Origin: Pyrococcus yayanosii CH1
GTDB taxonomy: Archaea; Methanobacteriota_B; Thermococci; Thermococcales; Thermococcaceae
Direction of reading: 5' to 3'
DNA: 64,000 bases
NCBI RefSeq assembly: GCF_000215995.1
Contig: NC_015680.1
Location: forward strand, 868,001 to 932,000
Below the pieces are notes generated by a model. The model did no database searches and was not told where the DNA came from. It was given only the letters and a program-made list of their open reading frames with translations. Within the stretch, counting starts at the first letter, position 1. Every line of letters starts with the position of its first letter. Positions 34,477 through 45,072 of this stretch are shown one piece after another. Both the position numbers and the translations under genes were made by a program.

Positions 34477-37050
34477 TCACACGAATTCTTGAACCCTTCT
34501 GCTCATCTCTATTGTGGATTCCCTTTGAATCTTCTTCAGGAACTCCTCCTCGTCCACGTAAAACTCCCTTATGTTAGCACCTACCTGGTCTATGCCTCTT
34601 ATGCCCCTCTCTATCATCCACTCTAGAATGAGCTTTCTCTTCTCTATCTCGATTTTCAGCTCCTCGACGCTCATGCCCGTGTGATATGATAACGTATTAA
34701 GAAATCTGCTCGGAACGCCCGTCGACACGAGCTCATCCTTGGCGGGGTCGTATTTATAGAGCTTGTTCAACTGAACGCTCTCCCCCTCTATTCCAGAAAC
34801 CTCAGCTATCTCCGTTATCCTTCTTATCGTTCCCTTCTTACGACTGTGATAGCGGACCTGCATAATAATTATGTCGAGTGCCGGGATCATAATCCTGGGA
34901 ACGTTCATCGGTGGGCTCTCAAGACGAACTATGGTCTCCCTAGCGCTGTTGGCGTGTATGGTGCCCATACAGTTGGAAACTATAAACCCACCGAACTTCC
35001 CGGCTATGTAGGTGTGATTATCCGCAACTGTCAGGTCGTACACATAATCATCCACGTTAATCTCCTCTATCTCCACGACCAAATCCCAGTAGACATCCGC
35101 ATCGGCGAGGAGTTCGAGTTCCGAGCGCTGTAAAATCTTTGCCAACTCCTTAACGCGTCTGCGTGAGGGTGAGCAGACGTTCCGCTCATAGGCCTCTATA
35201 GTGCTTCCACTAAGTCCGAGCAGGGAAGCAAGCTCTTCCTGAGTCAGTCCAGCAGATCTTCTTATCTCCCTGATAAGCTCACCGATGTTTGGTATAACGT
35301 CAAGGGACTCACCGGCTTTCTGAGAGAGTGCTATGTAGTCGCCAACCCTCAGCTTCTCGGCGTTTATCTCAACTATTCCGTTTTTGATTATGTAAACGGG
35401 GTGGTCCGGAGTTAAAGTTATCTCCTTGCCTGTCTTGGTTCTGATACGCAGCATCCTGCCCCTGTATCTCCTGCGCCATACCCTCGTCACTGGCTTATCC
35501 TCAATCTTGAAGGTCTCCTTGTTGAAGCTCTTGACGAGAATCCCCCTCTCGGATACGTCCACCCACTCAAAGTCCCCTTCTCTGTGGATCTCTCCATCCT
35601 GGAAGAACTCCTCAGCCAGCCTCCCTATCTCAATTACTCCGCCGTCAGAGAGCTGTATTGGCTCGTCCCCGAGTAAGGCACCATCATGACCGGTATTCAT
35701 CGCCGTGAACATAGTTCTCGCTTCAGGCCCGCGAACCTCACCAACGATAATCCTGTCGGGACGCATACGCAGGGTGTTCTTAACAAGGTCATCCATAGTT
35801 ATTTCTCCCTTCCCCTCGACGTTTGGCGGTCTCGTCTCGAGCCTTACCCAGTGCTCTATAGGCAACTGAAGCTCCGCAGTATCCTCTATGCTTATGACGC
35901 GCTCGCTCGGGGGTATGAACATTGCAATGGAGTTGAGAGTAGTGGTTTTACCGGAACCGGTTCCACCGGCCACGAGGATGTTGGCCGGCTTAACGCCGAG
36001 ACCATCAACGAGGAGCCAGAGAAACGCTGCGACCTCCGGGTTAAGCGTGCCATACTTTATCAGGTCTATTATCGTCAGCGGATCCTTTTTGAACTTACGG
36101 ATAGTTAGCGTCGGTCCGTCAAGGCTTATCGGAGGTATGGTGGCGTTTACACGGCTACCATCGGGGAGGCGGGCATCAAGAAGCGGACTTTGTTGGTCTA
36201 TCCTCCTGCCAACCTCCCTCGCTATGCGCTCTATTATGTTGAGGATTTCCCTATCATTTTCGAAGACGATGTTGGTCTTGCACATGCTGAAGCGGCGATG
36301 CCACACGTAGACAGGCCTGTTCGTTCCAATAACCATAATCTCCTCAAGGTTATCATCCCTAACGAGGGGATCAAGCTTGCCGTAGCCAATCATGCTTTGA
36401 ACGACGAGTTCCGAAAGAAGCTCGACCCTACCCTCCGACAGGGTTGGTGCCATTTCCTTGACCATCTTCCTAACTTCTCGGAGAAAGACCCTCCTACGTT
36501 CCTCGAGGTTCGGTATGCTCTCCGGATCTATCTGAATTTCCACTATAGCCCTGTCCCTGACCATTTTAAGCAACCTTTCCTCCTCCTTGCTCAATTCTGG
36601 CATTTTAATTTCATATATTGGAATTGGTTCCCCTTTGACCTTCAGTATCCTCACGTTGCCGTAAACATCGAGAACCTTAATCTCCCCAGAATAAACGGAG
36701 GGTTTTCTCGCTCTCGTCCCAAGGATGTCTTGAATACCCATATCTACAAGAGCAGGCTGCTCTCTCACTTTCTTGGGCTCCTCGCTCGGCTTCTTCAGTA
36801 TGTCTTCAAGCTTCGGACCTCCGCCCCCTTTCAAGAAGGCCAGGGGAGATGGAGTATCTTCCCTGGGTGCACTCTCCTTGGTGAGGAGTGCCCCAAGGGA
36901 GAGATCTGGAAGGGATGCTTTATCCTTCTCTGCTGGCTTCTCTTTCGGCCTCTCACCCTTACCAAGTATGGCCTCAAGGGAGAGATTATCTCCACTAAGT
37001 ATCTCATCAATCCAGGACGTTGACTTTTTCTTTTTCTCCTTCTTTTCCAC
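34477..37050 (-). CDS. klbA: KlbA-type secretion/pilus ATPase with intein
   Basis: An 857-residue precursor; about 621 residues after splicing. It is a GspE/TadA/VirB11-type hexameric ATPase. Residues 1-120 are low-complexity and charged (possible partner-binding leader). The core follows with the arginine-finger-like DARLPDGSRVNATIPP, Walker A AGGTGSGKT (about 361-369), the Asp box ISIEDTAELQLP, Walker B-like RPDRIIVGEVRG (about 431-441) and, after the intein, the His box GTIHANSARE. An intein interrupts it between MNTGHDG and CMGTIHAN, the usual KlbA site. Start is GTG 37050. It is expected to power the two TadC-like proteins encoded directly downstream. Confidence 0.94.
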   Translation of the reverse strand: MEKKEKKKKSTSWIDEILSGDNLSLEAILGKGERPKEKPAEKDKASLPDLSLGALLTKESAPREDTPSPLAFLKGGGGPKLEDILKKPSEEPKKVREQPALVDMGIQDILGTRARKPSVYSGEIKVLDVYGNVRILKVKGEPIPIYEIKMPELSKEEERLLKMVRDRAIVEIQIDPESIPNLEERRRVFLREVRKMVKEMAPTLSEGRVELLSELVVQSMIGYGKLDPLVRDDNLEEIMVIGTNRPVYVWHRRFSMCKTNIVFENDREILNIIERIAREVGRRIDQQSPLLDARLPDGSRVNATIPPISLDGPTLTIRKFKKDPLTIIDLIKYGTLNPEVAAFLWLLVDGLGVKPANILVAGGTGSGKTTTLNSIAMFIPPSERVISIEDTAELQLPIEHWVRLETRPPNVEGKGEITMDDLVKNTLRMRPDRIIVGEVRGPEARTMFTAMNTGHDGALLGDEPIQLSDGGVIEIGRLAEEFFQDGEIHREGDFEWVDVSERGILVKSFNKETFKIEDKPVTRVWRRRYRGRMLRIRTKTGKEITLTPDHPVYIIKNGIVEINAEKLRVGDYIALSQKAGESLDVIPNIGELIREIRRSAGLTQEELASLLGLSGSTIEAYERNVCSPSRRRVKELAKILQRSELELLADADVYWDLVVEIEEINVDDYVYDLTVADNHTYIAGKFGGFIVSNCMGTIHANSARETIVRLESPPMNVPRIMIPALDIIIMQVRYHSRKKGTIRRITEIAEVSGIEGESVQLNKLYKYDPAKDELVSTGVPSRFLNTLSYHTGMSVEELKIEIEKRKLILEWMIERGIRGIDQVGANIREFYVDEEEFLKKIQRESTIEMSRRVQEFV
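34972..35679 (-). other. KlbA intein, Ala1 type, with HTH insert
   Basis: A 236-residue intein (precursor residues 458-693). Block A is ALLGDEPIQL, so the first residue is Ala, not Cys or Ser. Block B contains TLTPDHPVYI, block F is VYDLTVADNHTYIAGKF, and block G is GFIVSN followed by Cys+1. Ala1 inteins at this site are known from Methanocaldococcus KlbA and splice by direct attack of Cys+1. Instead of a LAGLIDADG endonuclease, residues about 131-190 form an XRE-like helix-turn-helix (IREIRRSAGLTQEELASLLG, LSGSTIEAYERNVCSP). The intein is in frame with both exteins and looks splicing-competent. Confidence 0.92.
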
Positions 37051-37066
37051 ACTCCATCACCGTCCC

Positions 37067-38083
37067 TTAATCTCCAATCTCCCACCTGAATCTGTAAGAA
37101 ATCTCGAATTCAAGCTTTCTACATCCTATGTTCATATCTGCACCAAGCCACACTATCCAAATAGGGAAGTCAATGGGCTCCATCTCGCCTCCTTGAATTA
37201 ACGTGGCCTTTATCTTGCCTAGGGTGATTAGGGAATCTGTGAGCTCGTAGAGGACAAGGTCAGGGGTCACGTTGAGGGAGACGCCCTCCTTCATAGGTTC
37301 AATTCCAAGGTATTCGGGGAGGAAATCATTAACGTACTCCCTATATGTCATCGTGTAATTGGGCGTGAAGGCATAGTGCTCCGCATCCTTAAAGAGGACA
37401 GGGGGTGCAATGGCAAAAAGTGTTCTGAAGTTTCCGTATTGTCCGGGAACATTTTCAACCCTAAACCCTACCGTCCCCCAGTAATTAAGGATCTTTATGC
37501 TGGGATCCCGAATTGGAAAGAGTATCGTTGGATCAATGAACTTCGGGGTGTTAAGCAACTGGGGGTATATAACATCGCAGAAGGGTCCATTTCCAAGGTC
37601 ATCTTTCGTATTGACGTGGCCTGTGACATTTCCATTTTCAAGGGTTACCTCAGTTATTTTATACTCACCACATAGACTGACGTAATCCTTGAGGTCTATC
37701 ACAAGGGGGTTCGACTCTATAATCCTGAACTCAACGACCACAACCTCGTGTGGATGTATCCAGAAACCAATGTAGTAGTTCAATGTGTTTGCCCAGGAAT
37801 TGCCAAGAGAATAGTACACCGTGTCACCAACCAAGAAAGACTTATAGCTTTCGTTGCCAGGATATCCCCTGTGAACGACGAAATCGTAGCGAGGATTCAC
37901 AAGGACGAACTTAGGGAAGGGGCCCGTGTTTACAAGGGTAACGTTAAGGGTCAGGTAAAGCTCTGAGTGGAGACCTATGTTATTATAATCGGGGTGACTG
38001 GGGAGGTTATACGTCCCACCGAGCACGGGAGACGTCGTAAAAGCTACTAAAAATGTTAGGAAGAGAGCAATAACCGGCCTCAC
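37067..38083 (-). CDS. Secreted protein in KlbA operon
   Basis: A protein of about 338 residues with a signal peptide (VIALFLTFLVAFTTSPVLGG) and a beta-rich exported part (LYLTLNVTLVNTGPFPKFVL, VVVVEFRIIESNPLVIDL). Two cysteines may form a disulfide. No TM anchor follows. The family is not recognised. GTG 38083 is preferred because GGGGTGA lies just before it; a GTG at 38092 falls within that SD. Its position between the DUF515 gene and klbA suggests an outer component or substrate of the secretion device. Confidence 0.75.
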   Translation of the reverse strand: MRPVIALFLTFLVAFTTSPVLGGTYNLPSHPDYNNIGLHSELYLTLNVTLVNTGPFPKFVLVNPRYDFVVHRGYPGNESYKSFLVGDTVYYSLGNSWANTLNYYIGFWIHPHEVVVVEFRIIESNPLVIDLKDYVSLCGEYKITEVTLENGNVTGHVNTKDDLGNGPFCDVIYPQLLNTPKFIDPTILFPIRDPSIKILNYWGTVGFRVENVPGQYGNFRTLFAIAPPVLFKDAEHYAFTPNYTMTYREYVNDFLPEYLGIEPMKEGVSLNVTPDLVLYELTDSLITLGKIKATLIQGGEMEPIDFPIWIVWLGADMNIGCRKLEFEISYRFRWEIGD

Positions 38084-38088
38084 CCCTG

Positions 38089-39502
38089 TCACCCCACGAT
38101 TTTCGCTATCACTATCGAGCCCCTATAATTGAGGATGTCGGGAACGAACTCCTTGGGAACCTCGACCACCACTAGGACGAGGGTGTTAGGTGGTAACGCA
38201 AGGAAGCCGGACTCTTCTTCGAGATCAAGGACTCTCCACCCGTAGTTCTTTAGTTGCTCCCTGACTTCCTCCGGAGTCTTTATCTTACCGGCCGCTATCG
38301 CCTTAAGTATTTCGGAGAGGTCAACCGTGTAGGAATAGGAAGCGGTCACACTCTCGCTACTGACTTGGCTAGTGGAATGCTGCTCCTGCTTCTGCTGGCT
38401 TATCGTGAGGGTATTGTCACCCGGGGTGTAGGAGGTGCTAGAGGTGTCGGTCGTTGAGGTTGTGGCAGAGCTCGATATCGAGGTGCTCTGACTCTGAGAT
38501 TCGGAAACCGAGATCATCCCCGCATCCGTTGAGAGAAGTGGCAAGACGACGTAACCCTCTGGAGCTATCTCTACGAATTTTGTTCCGTTCATAGCGTATA
38601 TCTTTATCTTATCTCCAGGTTGGAGGAACCCACCAACGACGTTGTCGCGCGTGAGGAGAAGGGCAATTTGAACATATTCAACTTTCTCAACTTCATAGGA
38701 GAGAAGCTCCGCGAGGTCGTTTATCTTGCTTATCTCCACCTTCGCCTCCTGCTTAGTGTATATCCGCATTTCTTGGCCCTTCTTGAGGATTACCTTCTGG
38801 GTGGGAATTGTATCAATGCGATAGTAGTAGTACTGCTTCCACAGATTCAGGAGGTAGGGCGTCGGGTCTATCGAGAGCACGGCTTCCTTGCTTTGGGCTT
38901 CATCGATCTTCTGGATGATTTCATCCATGGTCTTTACCACTTCACTCTTGAGTTCATCGGGAAGCGGCATGGCAAGAAGGGGTTCAAATGCCATCGTCAC
39001 GTTGGCTTTCACCTGCTCCTTGAGCAGTTCAAGCTCCCTTTGAGCCCTCAGGGCCTCCTCTCTGCGCCTTTCTTCTTCTATTTCTCTAAGCCTTTGCTCG
39101 TATGTAGCCTTTACATCTATCTGATTGAGCTCCTCAATACTTTTGGCAGCCATAATCTTATTTATTATGTTGGTACTTGACAGTATCATTAGCGAGCTCC
39201 CCCGTAAAGTATTTATTTACCTCAGCTATTTTGGCTTGTTTAGCTAATTCCAGTTCTCTCGCGGCCTTGTTTTGAAGGTAGACATAAACGGCAAGCACAG
39301 CAACTATGATTATTATGCTTATAATCGTCGCCCCTATAATTATCCTCTTCCGCCTCTCCCTTTCTCGCAGGGTACCTATCCTAGAAATCCTCCTCCTAGG
39401 AGGTTTCGGTGCCGCAGGAACGGGAGGCTGCTCCTCCGTCTCTCCAATAGTTCTTCCAAGCTCTCTTAAACGTCTAATCTTGGACTCTATATCCTCAGCC
39501 AC
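38089..39502 (-). pseudogene. DUF515 family protein, frameshifted
   Basis: Two frames together give about 470 residues, typical for DUF515. The first covers a charged N-terminus, one membrane span (IIIGATIISIIIIVAVLAVY) and the helix KAARELELAKQAKIAEVNKY. It ends at 39158. The second continues TNIINKIMAAKSIEELNQID, a long coiled coil (YEQRLREIEEERRREEALRA), a SAF-like FLQPGDKIKIYAMNG segment and a Ser/Thr-rich low-complexity stretch. A +1 shift near 39165-39185 joins them. GTG 39502 follows GGTGGTG and sits about 8 bases past the expected transcript start; ATG 39520 would precede it. It heads the klbA operon. Mutation, sequencing error and programmed shifting are all open. Confidence 0.7.
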
Positions 39503-39920
39503 GTTCGACACCACCGTCATAATTATCTAACTTAAACGCGAGATCAGTAATTGGAAGTCCTGCCATAATCTTGGACTCACCATATTTATTTAACTTTCGC
39601 CTTTCGCTAACACGGTTCGGAGGGATTAGCATTGGAGAGATTAACAGCCCGCGTCGTGGAAATTCGTGGCAGATGTCCGGTATTTAAGGTTGGGGACAGA
39701 ATAGTTATAGAGGGACCAGAGGTAAAACTTGACGAAACGGATGCCCTCTGCACCCATGCCTTTGCATCCCTACTACCATATATAGTCGCCCTTCGAAAGG
39801 GTATTAAGCCGAGGGAACTTGGCCTAGGAAAGGGAGACAAGGCCTACATCCAGTGTCTTGATCCGGGACCACCCTATACGGATGGGGGAACAGTAATCTT
39901 CGAGATAGCGGTGGTGGAGA

Positions 39921-42052
<2,132 letters not shown>

Positions 42053-42092
42053 AACTTTTAAGCAAATTTTTCCTACTTTGTTTGGTGGTTAT

Positions 42093-42476
42093 ATGAAGGA
42101 AAAGGCAATCATTTTTGGCCTCACCGTTCTAGTGGTGCTTCTCGCCGGGGGTATATACTACACTTTCAACCACTACAGCTTCAACTACGAGTGGAAGACC
42201 AACCTTGAGGACTACAGAACATACAGGCTCATCGGGAACTCGACGCTGAACGGCTACGTGAAGGCTAATGGCGAGATAAGCGTCTATATACTCACGAAGG
42301 AGGACTTTAAGAGGCTCAAGGAGGGCGAGTCCTTCAGCTATTACAGGGCCTGGGAGCACGTGAAAGATGTAGAGTTCAAGAACGTCAGAATTCCAGATGG
42401 AGATTACCTCCTCGTCATCAAGAACGACAAGAAGGGAATGCAGTGGATTTCGGTGAAGCTGGTCAATAAGAAGTAA
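42093..42476 (+). CDS. Small membrane-anchored protein
   Basis: A 127-residue protein: an N-terminal signal anchor (AIIFGLTVLVVLLAGGIYYT) followed by an extracytoplasmic beta-rich domain (YKTYRLIGNSTLNG-like strands, GEISVYILTKEDFKRLKEGE, VRIPDGDYLLVIKNDKKG). Proteins with such GDYLLVI strands bind neighbouring partners at the cell surface, but no family is recognised. ATG 42093 follows TGGTGG. A TATA-like CTTTTAAG is about 40 bases upstream, overlapping the trm14 stop. Confidence 0.75.
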   Translation: MKEKAIIFGLTVLVVLLAGGIYYTFNHYSFNYEWKTNLEDYRTYRLIGNSTLNGYVKANGEISVYILTKEDFKRLKEGESFSYYRAWEHVKDVEFKNVRIPDGDYLLVIKNDKKGMQWISVKLVNKK

Positions 42477-42480
42477 AAAA

Positions 42481-43158
42481 TTAGCAGAGGATTGAGCCCT
42501 CAGCCAGAACGTCGAACTCGACCTTTCCAATGCCCTCTATCCAAGCTTCAACCCTGTCTCCATGCCTTAAAGGGCCAACACCTGCAGGAGTCCCTGTGGC
42601 TATTATGTCTCCCGGTTCGAGCGTCATAATGCTTGAGATGTATTCTATGAGCTCCGGAATTTTGAAGACCATTTGACTCGTTCTCCCAAGCTGCCTGACC
42701 TCTCCGTTAACCTTTAGGCCAATCTCAAGGTCGCTGGGGTCAAGCTCCCGCCTGTCCACGACACGAGGACCGATTGGGGCGAAGGTGTCGAAGCCCTTGG
42801 CGATGGTCCAGGGAAGACCCTTCCTCTTAGCCTCAGCCTGAAGGTCTCTCGCTGTGATGTCGAGCATTATAGTGTAACCGAGGACGAATTCCATTGCCCT
42901 CTTGGCTGGAACGTTCTTAGCGCGCTTGCCGATTATCACAGCGAGCTCGACCTCATGGTCAACGCGTTTACTGATCCGAGGAAGGATTATCGTGGAGTTT
43001 GGCCCTATTAGCGCCGAGGGAGGTTTTAGGAAAAAGACTGGCTTTTCTGGAATGTCGCTTCCCATTTCCCTCGCGTGCTCGGCGTAGTTCTTTGCCAGTG
43101 CTATTATCTTCGTCGGCCGAACCTCATAGTAACCGTCGCGGAAGGGAAGTCGTATCAT
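42481..43158 (-). CDS. Fumarylacetoacetate hydrolase family protein
   Basis: A 225-residue FAH-fold enzyme. Markers are IIALAKNYAEHAREMGSDIP, the metal-binding RVDHEVELAVIIGKRAKNV (Glu-X-Glu), TARDLQAEAKRKGLPWTIAK and IIATGTPAGVGPLRHGD. The family includes acylpyruvases, oxaloacetate decarboxylases and 2-hydroxyhepta-diene-dioate isomerases. The exact reaction is undetermined. It lies 10 bases downstream of a nitrilase-type gene in the same direction, which may feed it or share its control. Confidence 0.92.
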   Translation of the reverse strand: MIRLPFRDGYYEVRPTKIIALAKNYAEHAREMGSDIPEKPVFFLKPPSALIGPNSTIILPRISKRVDHEVELAVIIGKRAKNVPAKRAMEFVLGYTIMLDITARDLQAEAKRKGLPWTIAKGFDTFAPIGPRVVDRRELDPSDLEIGLKVNGEVRQLGRTSQMVFKIPELIEYISSIMTLEPGDIIATGTPAGVGPLRHGDRVEAWIEGIGKVEFDVLAEGSILC

Positions 43159-43168
43159 CGTGAAAACC

Positions 43169-43954
43169 TCACAACTCGTAGTACTCAGGTCTTCTGTCCT
43201 TGAATATGTCGTTAAGCTCGTTTAGCCTCTTGTTCCTCGCAAGACTCAGGTCTATCTCCGCGACACCGACCTCCTCCTTATCCTCGCTACCTTGAACCAA
43301 AACCTCTGCCCTCGGGGAAGCTATGGTGCTGAGGCCTATAAACCTTAGACCGCGCTCCTCACCTATGCGGTCGGCGGTAATCGTGTAGACGCGGTTCTCG
43401 AGGGCCCTAATAGGCATGGCCCTAGGTGCATAGGGCATGACTAAGTTGGCGGGATGGGCTATTATATCGGCCCCCTTCAGTGCGAGCGTTCTTGCAGACT
43501 CTGGGAAGAACCAGTCGAAACATATCATCACACCCAGCTTGACGGAGCCGAGGTCGAAGACGCGAAAGCCAAGATTTCCAGGCTCAAAGAAAAGCCTTTC
43601 CCTGTAGAAGAGATGCACTTTGCGATACTTTCCGATATAACCTTCTGGGCCGACCACGACGGCCGAATTATATAATCTGTCCCTATCCTTCTCGGCTGTT
43701 CCGGCCACTATGAATATGTCCAGCTCCTCGGCAAGCTCCATAAGGAAGTCCGTTGTCTTCCCATTGGGAATTGGCTGTGCTATGGCATAAACTTCATCCC
43801 CACTCTCAAAGTTGTAGCCTGTGTCGAAAAGTTCTGGAAGGACAACGAGTTTAGCCCCCTCTTTCGCCGCTTCCCTCACCAATCTCTCCGCCTTCGAGTA
43901 ATTCTTTTCAGGTTCGAGGAGCACCGGTTCCATCTGGACGAAGGCGACCTTCAT
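43169..43954 (-). CDS. Nitrilase-superfamily carbon-nitrogen hydrolase
   Basis: A 261-residue hydrolase with the full catalytic triad: Glu in VVLPELFDTGY, Lys in YRKVHLFYRE and Cys in LGVMICFDWFFPES. ATG 43954 follows GGTGATG. The size and motifs are very like the characterised Pyrococcus abyssi nitrilase, which prefers aliphatic dinitriles, although amidase activity is also possible. It forms an operon with the FAH-family gene downstream. The upstream 265 bases (43955-44219) contain no gene, only T-rich stretches and the eL41 promoter. Confidence 0.93.
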   Translation of the reverse strand: MKVAFVQMEPVLLEPEKNYSKAERLVREAAKEGAKLVVLPELFDTGYNFESGDEVYAIAQPIPNGKTTDFLMELAEELDIFIVAGTAEKDRDRLYNSAVVVGPEGYIGKYRKVHLFYRERLFFEPGNLGFRVFDLGSVKLGVMICFDWFFPESARTLALKGADIIAHPANLVMPYAPRAMPIRALENRVYTITADRIGEERGLRFIGLSTIASPRAEVLVQGSEDKEEVGVAEIDLSLARNKRLNELNDIFKDRRPEYYEL

Positions 43955-44219
43955 ATCATCACCGGACGTTCGTGGTGAGGTTCCTCTTAATAAAGTTTTT
44001 GAAGTCCAAGAGTAGGTAGTGGGGGCACGATAACATTGCAAGATTGAAAATTGTCTCTGGCCTTTGCCCAACGTTCCATTAAGGCCAACTTGTTCTTTTT
44101 TTATTCTAAGGAAGGGGAGCCTCTCTAAAAAGGCCTACGTCTGATGGAAGGAATCGGGGGTGGGAAAAGCTTAAAAAGACCCCTCTTAAGCCTACTCTGG
44201 AGCCCAGGAGGTGACGCTC

Positions 44220-44333
44220 ATGAAGAGGAGACCAAGGAAGTGGAAGAAGAAAGGTAGGATGAGGTGGAAGTGGATAAAGAAAAGGATAAGGCGCCTCAAG
44301 AGGCAGAGGAAGAAGGAGAGGGGCCTTATCTGA
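44220..44333 (+). CDS. rpl41e: Ribosomal protein eL41
   Basis: A 37-residue, extremely basic single-helix peptide beginning [20 protein letters not shown] and ending [14 protein letters not shown]. This is the archaeal form of L41e, which sits between the ribosomal subunits. ATG 44220 has the strong SD AGGAGGTGAC, and a TATA-like CTTAAAAAG lies about 50 bases upstream. Its composition and length leave little doubt. The phosphoesterase gene follows 20 bases later. Confidence 0.9.
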
Positions 44334-44353
44334 GCCCCTCCTTCGGTGATTTT

Positions 44354-44989
44354 ATGGATTTTTCCGACCTCGTCCTTGAGTTTGAAACCTCTCGCGGAAG
44401 GCTTCTTCTTCTTGCCGATCCCCACCTTGGATTTGAAATCACTAGAGGCATCAACATCAGGACGAAGTTTGAGGTTAAGCTGGCAGAGTTTATATCCGAG
44501 AGATCACCCGATATCGTTGTAATCCTTGGGGACGTCAAGGACGAGCTCGGCCTTGGCCCCTTCACTCGACGAGTTCTCGAAGAGTTCTTTGCCCTCCTAG
44601 GGGATTTTGATGTTATCATAACAAAGGGCAACCACGACGGACGGATTGAAAATGTGGCTGAAAAATTCGAGAATATTGAGGTTGTTAATTACGTTTTGAT
44701 CGACGGAGCTCTCTTCATTCACGGTCATCAAACCCTCCCGGAAGTGGAGTTTGAGATGGCATATCTCGGTCATATCCATCCGGCGGTCCTAATAGGCTGG
44801 AGAGGTGTTAAAAAGAAAGTTAAGTGCTTTTTTAAAATTGGAAATTTCTTGATAATTCCAACGGTGAACCCCTTCTTTGAGGGAATGGACGTTCGAGAGG
44901 GAATAAAGAGAGTGCCCTTCTTGAGGGAGGCCGTAGAGGGGGAGGCATTTCTGCCACCGGGAATTTATCTCGGCAAACTATCTATATAG
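44354..44989 (+). CDS. SbcD-related archaeal phosphoesterase
   Basis: A 211-residue calcineurin-like phosphoesterase with an intact dimetal site: LLLLADPHLGFE (DXH), VVILGDVKDELG (GDXXD), IITKGNHDGRIE (GNHD), FIHGHQTLPE and YLGHIHPAV (GHXH). It matches the archaeal SbcD-related family often encoded near Lhr helicases; lhr is 15 kb away here. The substrate is unknown. ATG 44354 follows CGGTGAT; a longer frame beginning inside eL41 was rejected. Confidence 0.88.
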   Translation: MDFSDLVLEFETSRGRLLLLADPHLGFEITRGINIRTKFEVKLAEFISERSPDIVVILGDVKDELGLGPFTRRVLEEFFALLGDFDVIITKGNHDGRIENVAEKFENIEVVNYVLIDGALFIHGHQTLPEVEFEMAYLGHIHPAVLIGWRGVKKKVKCFFKIGNFLIIPTVNPFFEGMDVREGIKRVPFLREAVEGEAFLPPGIYLGKLSI

Positions 44990-45072
44990 ACTATATTGGA
45001 TTAATAGCTCACAATATTCTATTTCGGCAATGTATTTATAGCAAACCCTACCACCGGCGACTTGGTGAGAAA

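Noticed and set aside
39158-39189. Two separate genes instead of one frameshifted DUF515 gene
   Set aside because: The second frame has no SD, and the combined length and order match the family.
44264-44353. Thirty-residue N-terminal extension of the phosphoesterase
   Set aside because: It overlaps eL41 in another frame and has no SD; ATG 44354 has one and starts the domain.
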